A DNA stretch of 64,000 nt from Hordeum vulgare subsp. vulgare (GCF_904849725.1 NC_058519.1:575887669-575951668), one strand, 5' to 3'; numbered from the stretch's first letter, positions 10,420 to 21,557 are shown. The notes: a model not told the origin generated them from the letters alone. Numbers and translations are program-made.

Positions 10420-10539
10420 GGATGCGATCATACCAGCACTAAAGCACCGGATCCCATCAGAACTCCGAAGTTAAGCGTGCTTGGGCGAGAGTAGTACTAG
10501 GATGGGTGACCTCCTGGGAAGTCCTCGTGTTGCATTCCC
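10420..10539 (+). rRNA. 5S rRNA (consensus gene, -1 T)
   Basis: Consensus gene, T at -1; near-duplicate of the unit before it. Confidence 0.93.
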
Positions 10540-10663
10540 CTTTTTAAATATATTTTTGCGCCACGTGACAAGGATGACGCGGGAGCGTGATCTATATGAC
10601 CTCATTTACTTATTTTTGACGATTACTGTGTGACTTTTCCCACCGCGCTTGACACCCAACGAC

Positions 10664-10711
<48 letters not shown>

Positions 10712-10747
10712 GGGCAAGCATAAGGAACAAATAGATAGTTGCATGTT

Positions 10748-10867
10748 GGATGCGATCATACCAGCACTAAAGCACCGGATCCCATCAGAACTCCGAAGTT
10801 AAGCGTGCTTGGGCGAGAGTAGTACTAGGATGGGTGACCTCCTGGGAAGTCCTCGTGTTGCATTCCT
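10748..10867 (+). rRNA. 5S rRNA variant copy (-1 T)
   Basis: Full length with C120T and T at -1; duplicate of the unit at 8272. Confidence 0.91.
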
Positions 10868-11051
10868 CTTTTTAAATATATTTTTGCGCCACGTGACAAG
10901 GATGACGCGGGACCGTGATCTATATGACCTCATTTTCTTATTTTTGACGATTACTGTGTGACTTTTCCCACCGCGCTTGACACCCAACGACTAGTAGTAG
11001 TAGTAGTAGTAGTAGGGGCAAGCATAAGGAACAAATAGATAGTTGCATGTC

Positions 11052-11171
11052 GGATGCGATCATACCAGCACTAAAGCACGGGATCCCATCAGAACTCCGA
11101 AGTTAAGCGTGCTTGGGCGAGAGTAGTACTAGGATGGGTGACCTCCTGGAAAGTCCTCGTGTTGCATTCCC
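11052..11171 (+). rRNA. 5S rRNA variant copy
   Basis: Full length with C29G and G99A; duplicate of 8576. Confidence 0.9.
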
Positions 11172-11358
11172 CTTTTTAAATATATTTTTGCGCCACGTGA
11201 CAAGGATGACGCGGGAGCGTGATCTATATGACCTCATTTTCTTATTTTTGACGATTACTGTGTGACTTTTCCCACCGCGCTTGACACCCAACGACTAGTA
11301 GTAGTAGTAGTAGTAGTAGTAGGGGCAAGCATAAGGAACAAATAGATAGTTGCATGTC

Positions 11359-11478
11359 GGATGCGATCATACCAGCACTAAAGCATCGGATCCCATCAGA
11401 ACTCCGAAGTTAAGCGTGCTTGGGCGAAAGTAGTACTAGGATGGGTGACCTCCTCGGAAGTCCTCGTGTTGCATTCCC
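11359..11478 (+). rRNA. 5S rRNA variant copy
   Basis: Full length with C28T, G70A (IE) and G97C. Confidence 0.87.
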
Positions 11479-11662
11479 CTTTTTAAATATATTTTTGCGC
11501 CACGTGACAAGGATGACGCGGGAGCGTGATCTATATGACCTCATTTTCTTATTTTTGACGATTACTGTGTGACTTTTCCCACCGCGCTTGACACCCAACG
11601 ACTAGTAGTAGTAGTAGTAGTAGTACGGGAAAGCATAAGGAACAAATAGATAGTTGCATGTC

Positions 11663-11782
11663 GGATGCGATCATAACAGCACTAAAGCATCGGATCCCAT
11701 CAGAACTCCGAAGTTAAGCGTGCTTGGGCGAGAGTAGTACTAGGATGGGTGACCTCCTGGGAAGTCCTCGTGTTGCATCCCC
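11663..11782 (+). rRNA. 5S rRNA variant copy
   Basis: Full length with C14A, C28T and T117C (the 2-117 wobble becomes G-C). Confidence 0.88.
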
Positions 11783-11963
11783 CTTTTTAAATATATTTTT
11801 GCGCCACGTGACGAGGATGACGCGAGAGCGTGATCTATATGACCTCATTTTCTTATTTTTGACGATTACTGTGTGACTTTTCCCACCGTGCTTGACACCC
11901 AACGACTAGTAGTAGTAGTAGTAGTAGGGGCAAGCATAAGGAACAAATAGATAGTTGCATGTC

Positions 11964-12083
11964 GGATGCGATCATACCAGCACTAAAGCACCGGATCCCA
12001 TCAGAACTCCAAAGTTAAGCGTGCTTGGGCGAGAGTAGTACTAGGATGGGTGACCTCCTGGGAAGTCCTCGTGTTGCATTCCC
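11964..12083 (+). rRNA. 5S rRNA variant copy
   Basis: Full length with G48A; spacer GGATGGCGCGGGA. Confidence 0.92.
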
Positions 12084-12276
12084 CTTTTTAAATATATTTT
12101 TGCGCCACGTGACAAGGATGGCGCGGGAGCGTGATCTATATGACCTCATTTTCTTATTTTTGACGATTACTGTGTGACTTTTCCCACCGCGCTTGACACC
12201 CAACGACTAGTAGTAGTAGTGGTAGTAGTAGTAGTAGTAGGGGCAAGCATAAGGAACAAATAGATAGTTGCATGTC

Positions 12277-12396
12277 GGATCCGATCATACCAGCACTAAA
12301 GCATCGGATCCCATCAGAACTCCGAAGTTAAGCGTGCTTGGGCGAAAGTAGTACTAGGATGGGTGACCTCCTGGGAAGTCCTCGTGTTGCATTCCC
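12277..12396 (+). rRNA. 5S rRNA variant copy
   Basis: Full length with G5C (helix I), C28T and G70A (IE); related to the copy at 5223. Confidence 0.82.
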
Positions 12397-12583
12397 CTTT
12401 TTAAATATATTTTTGCGCCACGTGACAAGGATGACGCGGGAGCGTGATCTATATGACCTCATTTTCTTATTTTTGACGATTACTGTGTGACTTTTCCCAC
12501 CGCGCTTGACACCCAACGACTAGTAGTAGTAGTAGTAGTAGTAGTACGGGAAAGCATAAGGAACAAATAGATAGTTGCATGTC

Positions 12584-12703
12584 GGATGCGATCATAACAG
12601 CACTAAAGCATCGGATCCCATCAGAACTCCGAAGTTAAGCTTGCTCGGGCGGGAGTAGTACTAGGATGGGTGACCTCCTTGGAAGTCCTCGTGTTGCATT
12701 CCC
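12584..12703 (+). rRNA. 5S rRNA, divergent copy
   Basis: Full length with C14A, C28T, G58T and T63C (A box), A69G (IE) and G97T; related to 5524. Internal promoter probably weakened. Confidence 0.75.
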
Positions 12704-12827
12704 CTTTTTAAATATATTTTTGCGCCACGTGACGAGGATGACGCGGGAGCGTGATCTATATGACCTCATTTTCTTATTTTTGACGATTACTGTGTGACTT
12801 TTCCCACCGTGCTTGACACCCAACGAC

Positions 12828-12866
<39 letters not shown>

Positions 12867-12902
12867 GGGCAAGCATAAGGAACAAATAGATAGTTGCATG
12901 TC

Positions 12903-12991
12903 GGATGCGATCATACCAGCACTAAAGCACCGGATCCCATCAGAACTCCAAAGTTAAGCGTGCTTGGGCGAGAGTAGTACTAGGATGGGTG
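12903..12991 (+). pseudogene. 5S pseudogene, 89 nt, fused to T6
   Basis: Positions 1-89 are followed at once by TTTTTTAAATATA. The last 31 nt are deleted but a T6 terminator-like run directly abuts the stump. A box and IE are intact and the C box nearly so. Also carries G48A. Confidence 0.92.
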
Positions 12992-13171
12992 TTTTTTAAA
13001 TATATTTTTGCGCCACGTGACGAGGATGACGCGGAGCGTGATCTATATGACCTCATTTTCTTATTTTTGACGATTACTGTGTGACTTTTCCCACCGTGCT
13101 TGACACCCAACGACTAGTAGTAGTAGTAGTAGTAGGGGCAAGCATAAGGAACAAATAGATAGTTGCATGTC

Positions 13172-13291
13172 GGATGCGATCATAACAGCACTAAAGCACC
13201 GGATCCCATCAGAACTCCAAAGTTAAGCGTGCTTGGGCGAGAGTAGTACTAGGATGGGTGACCTCCTGGGAAGTCCTCGTGTTGCATTCCC
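13172..13291 (+). rRNA. 5S rRNA variant copy
   Basis: Full length with C14A and G48A; GATGATGCGGGA spacer follows. Confidence 0.91.
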
Positions 13292-13415
13292 CTTTTTAAA
13301 TATATTTTTGCGCCACGTGACAAGGATGATGCGGGAGCGTGATCTATATGACCTCATTTTCTTATTTTTGACGATTACTGTGTGACTTTTCCCACCGCGC
13401 TTGACACCCAACGAC

Positions 13416-13460
<45 letters not shown>

Positions 13461-13496
13461 GGGCAAGCATAAGGAACAAATAGATAGTTGCATGTC

Positions 13497-13590
13497 GGAT
13501 GCGATCATACCAGCACTAAAGCACCGGATCCCATCAGAACTCCGAAGTTAAGCGTGCTTGGGCGAGAGTAGTACTAGGATGGGTGACCTC
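13497..13590 (+). pseudogene. 5S pseudogene, 37 bp 3' deletion class
   Basis: Positions 1-94 fused to TATTTTT, as at 1399; followed by a (TAG)18 tract. Confidence 0.93.
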
Positions 13591-13703
13591 TATTTTTGCG
13601 CCACGTGACAAGGATGACGCGGGAGCGTGATCTATATGACCTTATTTTCTTATTTTTGACGATTACTATGTGACTTTTCCCACCGCGCTTGACACCCAAC
13701 GAC

Positions 13704-13757
<54 letters not shown>

Positions 13758-13793
13758 GGGCAAGCATAAGGAACAAATAGATAGTTGCATGTC

Positions 13794-13913
13794 GGATGCG
13801 ATCATACCAGCACTAAAGCACCGGATCCCATCAGAACTCCGAAGTTAAGCGTGCTTGGGCGAGAGTAGTACTAGGATGGGTGACCTCCTGGGAAGTGCTC
13901 GTGTTGCATTCCC
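13794..13913 (+). rRNA. 5S rRNA variant copy
   Basis: Full length with C104G. Confidence 0.91.
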
Positions 13914-14094
13914 CTTTTTAAATATATTTTTGCGCCACGTGACAAGGATGACGCGGGAGCGTGATCTATATGACCTCATTTTCTTATTTTTGACGATTAC
14001 TGTGTGACTTTTCCCACCGTGCTTGACACCCAACGACTAGTAGTAGTAGTAGTAGTAGGGGCAAGCATAAGGAACAAATAGATAGTTGCATGTC

Positions 14095-14214
14095 GGATGC
14101 GATCATAACAGCACTAAAGCACCGGATCCCATCAGAACTCCGAAGTTAAGCGTGCTTGGGCGAGAGTAGTACTAGGATGGGTGACCTCCTGGGAAGTCCT
14201 CGTGTTGCATTCCC
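14095..14214 (+). rRNA. 5S rRNA variant copy
   Basis: Full length with C14A; spacer has GACTTCATTTTC. Confidence 0.92.
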
Positions 14215-14401
14215 CTTTTTAAATATATTTTTGCGCCACGTGACAAGGATGACGCGGGAGCGTGATCTATATGACTTCATTTTCTTATTTTTGACGATTA
14301 CTGTGTGACTTTTCCCACCGCGCTTGACACCCAACGACTACTACTAGTAGTAGTAGTAGTAGTAGGGGCAAGCATAAGGAACAAATAGATAGTTGCATGT
14401 C

Positions 14402-14521
14402 GGATGCGATCATACCAGCACTAAAGCATCGGATCCCATCAGAACTCCGAAGTTAAGCGTGCTTGGGCGAAAGTAGTACTAGGATGGGTGACCTCCTGGG
14501 AAGTCCTCGTGTTGCATTCCC
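14402..14521 (+). rRNA. 5S rRNA variant copy
   Basis: Full length with C28T and G70A (IE); TTTACTTA spacer follows. Confidence 0.88.
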
Positions 14522-14645
14522 CTTTTTAAATATATTTTTGCGCCACGTGACAAGGATGACGCGGGAGCGTGATCTATATGACCTCATTTACTTATTTTTG
14601 ACAATTACTGTGTGACTTTTCCCACCGCGCTTGACACCCAACGAC

Positions 14646-14684
<39 letters not shown>

Positions 14685-14720
14685 GGGCAAGCATAAGGAA
14701 CAAATAGATAGTTGCATGTT

Positions 14721-14840
14721 GGATGCGATCATACCAGCACTAAAGCACCGGATCCCATTAGAACTCCGAAGTTAAGCGTGCTTGGGCGAGAGTAGTACTA
14801 GGATGGGTGACCTCCTGGGAAGTCCTCGTGTTGCATTCCC
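14721..14840 (+). rRNA. 5S rRNA variant copy (-1 T)
   Basis: Full length with C39T and T at -1. Confidence 0.9.
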
Positions 14841-15022
14841 CTTTTTAAATATATTTTTGCGCCACGTGACAAGGATGACGCGGGACCGTGATCTATATGA
14901 CCTCATTTTCTTATTCTTTGACTATTACTGTGTGACTTTTCCCACCGCGCTTGACACCCAACGACTAGTAGTAGTAGTAGTAGTAGGGGCAAGCATAAGG
15001 AACAAATAGATAGTTGCATGTC

Positions 15023-15142
15023 GGATGCGATCATACCAGCACTAAAGCACGGGATCCCATCAGAACTCCGAAGTTAAGCGTGCTTGGGCGAGAGTAGTAC
15101 TAGGATGGGTGACCTCCTGGGAAGTCCTCGTGTTGCATTCCC
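15023..15142 (+). rRNA. 5S rRNA variant copy
   Basis: Full length with C29G. Confidence 0.92.
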
Positions 15143-15329
15143 CTTTTTAAATATATTTTTGCGCCACGTGACAAGGATGACGCGGGAGCGTGATCTATAT
15201 GACTTCATTTTCTTATTTTTGACGATTACTGTGTGACTTTTCCCACCGCGCTTGACACCCAACGACTAGTAGTAGTAGTAGTAGTAGTAGTAGGGGCAAG
15301 CATAAGGAACAAATAGATAGTTGCATGTC

Positions 15330-15449
15330 GGATGCGATCATACCAGTACTAAAGCATCGGATCCCATCAGAACTCCGAAGTTAAGCGTGCTTGGGCGAAA
15401 GTAGTACTAGGATGGGTGACCTCCTGGGAAGTCCTCGTGTTGCATTCCC
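15330..15449 (+). rRNA. 5S rRNA variant copy
   Basis: Full length with C18T, C28T and G70A (IE). Confidence 0.87.
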
Positions 15450-15573
15450 CTTTTTAAATATATTTTTGCGCCACGTGACAAGGATGACGCGGGAGCGTGA
15501 TCTATATGACCTCATTTTCTTATTTTTGACGATTACTGTGTGACTTTTCCCACCGCGCTTGACACCCAACGAC

Positions 15574-15627
<54 letters not shown>

Positions 15628-15642
15628 GAGTAGTAGTAGTAG
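15574..15642. repeat. (TAG)n tract with GAG interruption
   Basis: About 23 repeats; followed by the flank variant GGGGAAAGC. Confidence 0.93.
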
Positions 15643-15678
15643 GGGAAAGCATAAGGAACAAATAGATAGTTGCATGTC

Positions 15679-15798
15679 GGATGCGATCATACCAGCACTA
15701 AAGCACCGGATCCCATCAGAACTTCGAAGTTAAGCGTGCTTGGGCGAGAGTAGTACTAGGATGGGTGACCTCCTGGGAAGTCCTCGTGTTGCATTCCC
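15679..15798 (+). rRNA. 5S rRNA variant copy
   Basis: Full length with C46T; first unit of the 13-unit block. Twin at 19691. Confidence 0.92.
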
Positions 15799-15972
15799 CT
15801 TTTTAAATATATTTTTGCGCCACGTGACAAGGATGACGCGGGAGCGTGATCTATATGACCTCATTTTCTTATTTTTGACGATTACTGTGTGACTTTTTCC
15901 ACCGCGCTTGACACCCAACGACTAGTAGTAGTAGTAGTAGTAGGGGCAAGCATAAGGAACAAATAGATAGTT

Positions 15973-15983
15973 GTTGCATTCCC
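15973..15983 (+). pseudogene. Gene-less 5S unit: about 11 nt 3' remnant
   Basis: The flank GATAGTTG joins directly to TTGCATTCCCC. Only the last ten or so bases of the gene are left, with T5 and an otherwise normal spacer. GTTGCAT occurs both in the flank and at the gene's 3' end, and the junction can be read with a 2 bp overlap (TG). Confidence 0.9.
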
Positions 15984-16164
15984 CTTTTTAAATATATTTT
16001 TGCGCCACGTGACAAGGATGACGCGGGAGCGTGATCTATATGACCTCATTTTCTTATTTTTGACGATTACTGTGTGACTTTTTCCACCGCGCTTGACACC
16101 CAACGACTAGTAGTAGTAGTAGTAGTAGGGGCAAGCATAAGGAACAAATAGATAGTTGCATGTC

Positions 16165-16284
16165 GGATGCGATCATACCAGCACTAAAGCACCGGATCCC
16201 ATCAGAACTCCGAAGTTAAGCGTGCTTGGGCGAGAGTAGTACTAGGATGGGTGACCTCCTGGGAAGTCCTCGTGTTGCATTCCC
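16165..16284 (+). rRNA. 5S rRNA (consensus)
   Basis: Full length, consensus; spacer has GACACCAACG (one C short). Confidence 0.95.
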
Positions 16285-16407
16285 CTTTTTAAATATATTT
16301 TTGCGCCACGTGACAAGGATGACGCGGGACCGTGATCTATATGACCTCATTTTCTTATTTTTGACGATTACTGTGTGACTTTTCCCACCGCGCTTGACAC
16401 CAACGAC

Positions 16408-16410
16408 TAA

Positions 16411-16446
<36 letters not shown>

Positions 16447-16482
16447 GAGTAGTAGTAGTAGTAGGAGTAGTAGTAGTAGTAG
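16408..16482. repeat. Interrupted (TAG)n, 75 bp
   Basis: Begins TAATAG and carries two GAG interruptions; counterpart near 20420-20491 is a few repeats shorter. Confidence 0.93.
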
Positions 16483-16518
16483 GGGAAAGCATAAGGAACA
16501 AATAGATAGTTGCATGTC

Positions 16519-16638
16519 GGATGCGATCATACCAGCACTAAAGCACCGGATCCCATCAGAACTCCGAAGTTAAGCGTGCTTGGGCGAGAGTAGTACTAGG
16601 ATGGGTGACCTCCTGGGAAGTCCTCGTGTTGCATTCCC
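16519..16638 (+). rRNA. 5S rRNA (consensus)
   Basis: Full length, consensus; spacer TTTTTAGATATA. Twin at 20528. Confidence 0.95.
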
Positions 16639-16762
16639 CTTTTTAGATATATTTTTGCGCCACGTGACAAGGATGACGCGGGACCGTGATCTATATGACC
16701 TCATTTTCTTATTTTTGACGATTACTGTGTGACTTTTCCCACCGCGCTTGACACCCAACGAC

Positions 16763-16765
16763 TAA

Positions 16766-16828
<63 letters not shown>

Positions 16829-16846
16829 GAGTAGTAGTAGTAGTAG
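16763..16846. repeat. Interrupted (TAG)n, 84 bp
   Basis: Begins TAATAG, one GAG interruption, ends in TAGTGGAAACC instead of TAGGGGCAAGC. Confidence 0.93.
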
Positions 16847-16882
16847 TGGAAACCATAAGGAACAAATAGATAGTTGCATGTC

Positions 16883-17002
16883 GGATGCGATCATACCAGC
16901 ACTAAAGCACCGGATCCCATCAGAACTCCGAAGTTAACCGTGCTTGGGCGAGAGTAGTACTAGGATGGGTGACCTCCTCGGAAGTCCTCGTGTTGCATTC
17001 CC
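16883..17002 (+). rRNA. 5S rRNA variant copy
   Basis: Full length with G56C (A box) and G97C. Twin at 20877. Confidence 0.82.
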
Positions 17003-17198
17003 CTTTTTAAATATATTTTTGCGCCACGTGACAAGGATGACGCGGGAGCGTGATCTATATGACCTCATTTTCTTATTTTTGACAATTACTGTGTGACTTT
17101 TCCCACCGCGCTTGAAACCCAACGACTAGTAGTAGTAGTGGTAGTAGTAGTAGTAGTAGTAGGGGCAAACATAAGGAACAAATAGATAGTTGCATGTC

Positions 17199-17256
17199 GG
17201 ATGCGATCATACCAGCACTAAAGCACCGGATCAGGAAGTCCTCGTGTTGCATTCCC
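17199..17256 (+). pseudogene. 5S pseudogene, 62 nt internal deletion
   Basis: ACCGGATC continues as AGGAAGTCCTCG, so the centre of the gene with the whole internal control region is missing; 58 nt remain. Both ends and the terminator persist. Twin at 21193. Confidence 0.93.
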
Positions 17257-17440
17257 CTTTTTAAATATATTTTTGCGCCACGTGACAAGGATGACGCGGG
17301 ACCGTGATCTATATGACCTCATTTTCTTATTTTTGACGATTATTGTGTGACTTTTCCCACCGCGCTTGACACCCAACGACTAGTAGTAGTAGTAGTAGTA
17401 GTAAGGGCAAGCATAAGGAACAAATAGATAGTTGCATGTC

Positions 17441-17560
17441 GGATCCGATCATACCAACACTAAAGCACCGGATCCCATCAGAACTCTGAAGTTAAGCGTG
17501 CTTGGGCGAGAGTAGTACTAGGATGGGTGACCTCCTGGGAAGTCCTCGTGTTGCATTCCC
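17441..17560 (+). rRNA. 5S rRNA variant copy
   Basis: Full length with G5C (helix I), G17A and C47T. Twin at 21438. Confidence 0.83.
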
Positions 17561-17756
17561 CTTTTTAAATATATTTTTGCGCCACGTGACAAGGATGACG
17601 CGGGAGCGTGATCTATATGACCTCATTTTCTTATTTTTGACGATTACTGTGTGACTTTTCCCACCGCGCTTGACACCCAACGACTAGTAGTAGTAGTGGT
17701 AGTAGTAGTAGTAGTAGTAGGGGAAAGCATAAGGAACAAATAGATAGTTGCATGTC

Positions 17757-17876
17757 GGATGCGATCATACCAGCACTAAAGCACCGGATCCCATCAGAAC
17801 TCCGAAGTTAAGCGTGCTTGGGCGAGAGTAGTACTAGGATGGGTGACCTCCTGGGAAGTCCTCGTGTTGCATTCCC
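17757..17876 (+). rRNA. 5S rRNA (consensus)
   Basis: Full length, consensus; ACCGTG spacer. Twin at 21754. Confidence 0.95.
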
Positions 17877-18057
17877 CTTTTTAAATATATTTTTGCGCCA
17901 CGTGACAAGGATGACGCGGGACCGTGATCTATATGACCTCATTTTCTTATTTTTGACGATTACTGTGTGACTTTTCCCACCGCGCTTGACACCCAACGAC
18001 TAGTAGTAGTAGTAGTAGTAGGGGCAAGCATAAGGAACAAATAGATAGTTGCATGTC

Positions 18058-18177
18058 GGATGCGATCATACCAGCACTAAAGCACCGGATCCCATCAGAA
18101 CTCCGAAGTTAAGCGTGCTTGGGCGAGAGTAGTACTAGGATGGGTGACCTCCTGGGAAGTCCTCGTGTTGCATTCCC
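18058..18177 (+). rRNA. 5S rRNA (consensus)
   Basis: Full length, consensus; its spacer has a TAATAG interruption and GGGGCCAGC, as after 153 and 22055. Confidence 0.95.
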
Positions 18178-18376
18178 CTTTTTAAATATATTTTTGCGCC
18201 ACGTGACAAGGATGACGCGGGAGCGTGATCTATATGACCTCATTTTCTTATTTTTGACGATTACTGTGTGACTTTTCCCACCGCGCTTGACACCCAACGA
18301 CTAGTAGTAGTAGTAGTAATAGTAGTAGTAGTAGTAGTAGGGGCCAGCATAAGGAACAAATAGATAGTTGCATGTC

Positions 18377-18496
18377 GGATGTGATCATACCAGCACTAAA
18401 GCATCGGATCCCATCAGAACTCCGAAGTTAAGCGTGCTTGGGCGAGAGTAGTACTAGGATGGGTGACCTCGTGGGAAGTCCTTGTGTTGCATTCCC
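18377..18496 (+). rRNA. 5S rRNA variant copy
   Basis: Full length with C6T, C28T, C95G and C107T; C28T separates it from 472 and 22374. Confidence 0.88.
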
Positions 18497-18692
18497 CTTT
18501 TTAAATATATTTTTGCGCCACGTGACAAGGATGACGCGGGAGCGTGATCTATATGACCTCATTTTCTTATTTTTGACGATTACTGTGTGACTTTTCCCAC
18601 CGCGCTTGACACCCAACGACTAGTAGTAGTAGTGGTAGTAGTAGTAGTAGTAGTAGGGGCAAGCATAAGGAACAAATAGATAGTTGCATGTC

Positions 18693-18812
18693 GGATGCGA
18701 TCATAGCAGCACTAAAGCACCGGATCCCATCAGAACTCCGAAGTTAAGCGTGCTTGGGCGAGAGTAGTACTAGGATGGGTGACCTCCTGGGAAGTCCTCG
18801 TGTTGCATTCCC
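18693..18812 (+). rRNA. 5S rRNA variant copy
   Basis: Full length with C14G; TTTATGACG spacer. Confidence 0.92.
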
Positions 18813-18999
18813 CTTTTTAAATATATTTTTGCGCCACGTGACAAGGATGACGCGGGAGCGTGATCTATATGACCTCATTTTCTTATTTATGACGATTACT
18901 GTGTGACTTTTCCCACCGCGCTTGACACCCAACGACTAGTAGTAGTAGTAGTAGTAGTAGTAGGGGCAAGCATAAGGAACAAATAGATAGTTGCATGTC

Positions 19000-19119
19000 G
19001 GATGCGATCATACCAGCACTAAAGCACCGGATCCCATCAGAACTCCGAAGTTAAGCGTGCTTGGGCGAGAGTAGTACTAGGATGGGTGACCTCCTGGGAA
19101 GTCCTCGTGTTGCATTCCC
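19000..19119 (+). rRNA. 5S rRNA (consensus)
   Basis: Full length, consensus; GATGATGCGGGA spacer. Confidence 0.95.
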
Positions 19120-19309
19120 CTTTTTAAATATATTTTTGCGCCACGTGACAAGGATGATGCGGGAGCGTGATCTATATGACCTCATTTTCTTATTTTTGAC
19201 GATTACTGTGTGACTTTTCCCACCGCGCTTGACACCCAACGACTAGTAGTAGTAGTAGTAGTAGTAGTAGTAGGGGCAAGCATCAGGAACAAATAGATAG
19301 TTGCATGTC

Positions 19310-19403
19310 GGATGCGATCATACCAGCACTAAAGCACCGGATCCCATCAGAACTCCGAAGTTAAGCGTGCTTGGGCGAGAGTAGTACTAGGATGGGTGAC
19401 CTC
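19310..19403 (+). pseudogene. 5S pseudogene, 37 bp 3' deletion class
   Basis: Positions 1-94 fused to TATTTTT; flank CATCAGGAAC. Twin at 23310. Confidence 0.93.
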
Positions 19404-19516
19404 TATTTTTGCGCCACGTGACAAGGATGACGCGGGAGCGTGATCTATATGACCTCATTTTCTTATTTTTGACGATTACTGTGTGACTTTTCCCACCGCG
19501 CTTGACACCCAACGAC

Positions 19517-19589
<73 letters not shown>

Positions 19590-19590
19590 T

Positions 19591-19634
<44 letters not shown>

Positions 19635-19654
19635 TGTAGTAGTAGTAGTAGTAG
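19517..19654. repeat. (TAG)n, 138 bp with two TTG interruptions
   Basis: About 46 repeats in the spacer of the truncated gene at 19310; the counterpart at 23517 keeps both TTG interruptions but is 33 bp shorter. Confidence 0.95.
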
Positions 19655-19690
19655 GGGCAAGCATAAGGAACAAATAGATAGTTGCATGTC

Positions 19691-19810
19691 GGATGCGATC
19701 ATACCAGCACTAAAGCACCGGATCCCATCAGAACTTCGAAGTTAAGCGTGCTTGGGCGAGAGTAGTACTAGGATGGGTGACCTCCTGGGAAGTCCTCGTG
19801 TTGCATTCCC
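19691..19810 (+). rRNA. 5S rRNA variant copy
   Basis: Full length with C46T; opens the second 13-unit block. Confidence 0.92.
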
Positions 19811-19984
19811 CTTTTTAAATATATTTTTGCGCCACGTGACAAGGATGACGCGGGAGCGTGATCTATATGACCTCATTTTCTTATTTTTGACGATTACTGT
19901 GTGACTTTTTCCACCGCGCTTGACACCCAACGACTAGTAGTAGTAGTAGTAGTAGGGGCAAGCATAAGGAACAAATAGATAGTT

Positions 19985-19995
19985 GTTGCATTCCC
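19985..19995 (+). pseudogene. Gene-less 5S unit: about 11 nt 3' remnant
   Basis: Exact counterpart, 4012 bp on, of the gene-less unit at 15973. Confidence 0.9.
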
Positions 19996-20176
19996 CTTTT
20001 TAAATATATTTTTGCGCCACGTGACAAGGATGACGCGGGAGCGTGATCTATATGACCTCATTTTCTTATTTTTGACGATTACTGTGTGACTTTTTCCACC
20101 GCGCTTGACACCCAACGACTAGTAGTAGTAGTAGTAGTAGGGGCAAGCATAAGGAACAAATAGATAGTTGCATGTC

Positions 20177-20296
20177 GGATGCGATCATACCAGCACTAAA
20201 GCACCGGATCCCATCAGAACTCCGAAGTTAAGCGTGCTTGGGCGAGAGTAGTACTAGGATGGGTGACCTCCTGGGAAGTCCTCGTGTTGCATTCCC
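20177..20296 (+). rRNA. 5S rRNA (consensus)
   Basis: Full length, consensus; twin of 16165. Confidence 0.95.
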
Positions 20297-20422
20297 CTTT
20301 TTAAATATATTTTTGCGCCACGTGACAAGGATGACGCGGGACCGTGATCTATATGACCTCATTTTCTTATTTTTGACGATTACTGTGTGACTTTTCCCAC
20401 CGCGCTTGACACCAACGACTAA

Positions 20423-20458
<36 letters not shown>

Positions 20459-20527
20459 GAGTAGTAGTAGTAGGAGTAGTAGTAGTAGTAGGGGAAAGCA
20501 TAAGGAACAAATAGATAGTTGCATGTC

Positions 20528-20647
20528 GGATGCGATCATACCAGCACTAAAGCACCGGATCCCATCAGAACTCCGAAGTTAAGCGTGCTTGGGCGAGAGT
20601 AGTACTAGGATGGGTGACCTCCTGGGAAGTCCTCGTGTTGCATTCCC
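20528..20647 (+). rRNA. 5S rRNA (consensus)
   Basis: Full length, consensus; TTTTTAGATATA spacer, twin of 16519. Confidence 0.95.
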
Positions 20648-20774
20648 CTTTTTAGATATATTTTTGCGCCACGTGACAAGGATGACGCGGGACCGTGATC
20701 TATATGACCTCATTTTCTTATTTTTGACGATTACTGTGTGACTTTTCCCACCGCGCTTGACACCCAACGACTAA

Positions 20775-20822
<48 letters not shown>

Positions 20823-20876
20823 GAGTAGTAGTAGTAGTAGTGGAAACCATAAGGAACAAATAGATAGTTGCATGTC

Positions 20877-20996
20877 GGATGCGATCATACCAGCACTAAA
20901 GCACCGGATCCCATCAGAACTCCGAAGTTAACCGTGCTTGGGCGAGAGTAGTACTAGGATGGGTGACCTCCTCGGAAGTCCTCGTGTTGCATTCCC
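20877..20996 (+). rRNA. 5S rRNA variant copy
   Basis: Full length with G56C (A box) and G97C. Confidence 0.82.
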
Positions 20997-21192
20997 CTTT
21001 TTAAATATATTTTTGCGCCACGTGACAAGGATGACGCGGGAGCGTGATCTATATGACCTCATTTTCTTATTTTTGACAATTACTGTGTGACTTTTCCCAC
21101 CGCGCTTGAAACCCAACGACTAGTAGTAGTAGTGGTAGTAGTAGTAGTAGTAGTAGGGGCAAACATAAGGAACAAATAGATAGTTGCATGTC

Positions 21193-21250
21193 GGATGCGA
21201 TCATACCAGCACTAAAGCACCGGATCAGGAAGTCCTCGTGTTGCATTCCC
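21193..21250 (+). pseudogene. 5S pseudogene, 62 nt internal deletion
   Basis: Same junction as at 17199; internal control region absent. Confidence 0.93.
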
Positions 21251-21437
21251 CTTTTTAAATATATTTTTGCGCCACGTGACAAGGATGACGCGGGACCGTG
21301 ATCTATATGACCTCATTTTCTTATTTTTGACGATTATTGTGTGACTTTTCCCACCGCGCTTGACACCCAACGACTAGTAGTAGTAGTAGTAGTAGTAGTA
21401 AGGGCAAGCATAAGGAACAAATAGATAGTTGCATGTC

Positions 21438-21557
21438 GGATCCGATCATACCAACACTAAAGCACCGGATCCCATCAGAACTCTGAAGTTAAGCGTGCTT
21501 GGGCGAGAGTAGTACTAGGATGGGTGACCTCCTGGGAAGTCCTCGTGTTGCATTCCC
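21438..21557 (+). rRNA. 5S rRNA variant copy
   Basis: Full length with G5C, G17A and C47T. Confidence 0.83.

Larger units (their letters stand above)
15679..19690 (+). repeat. 13-unit higher-order repeat, copy 1
   Basis: Thirteen units, about 4.01 kb, repeated directly in the next block with the same private markers in order: C46T gene, gene-less unit, AGG-interrupted TAG tracts, G56C+G97C gene, 62 nt deletion, G5C+G17A+C47T gene, C6T+C95G+C107T gene, C14 variant gene, truncated gene with CATCAGG flank. Confidence 0.9.

Noticed and set aside
15882..16103. Longer antisense frames (such as 15882-16103, 16216-16530, 45488-45841).
   Set aside because: They arise where gene-less, indel or SNP-bearing units fuse neighbouring antisense frames; no coding evidence.
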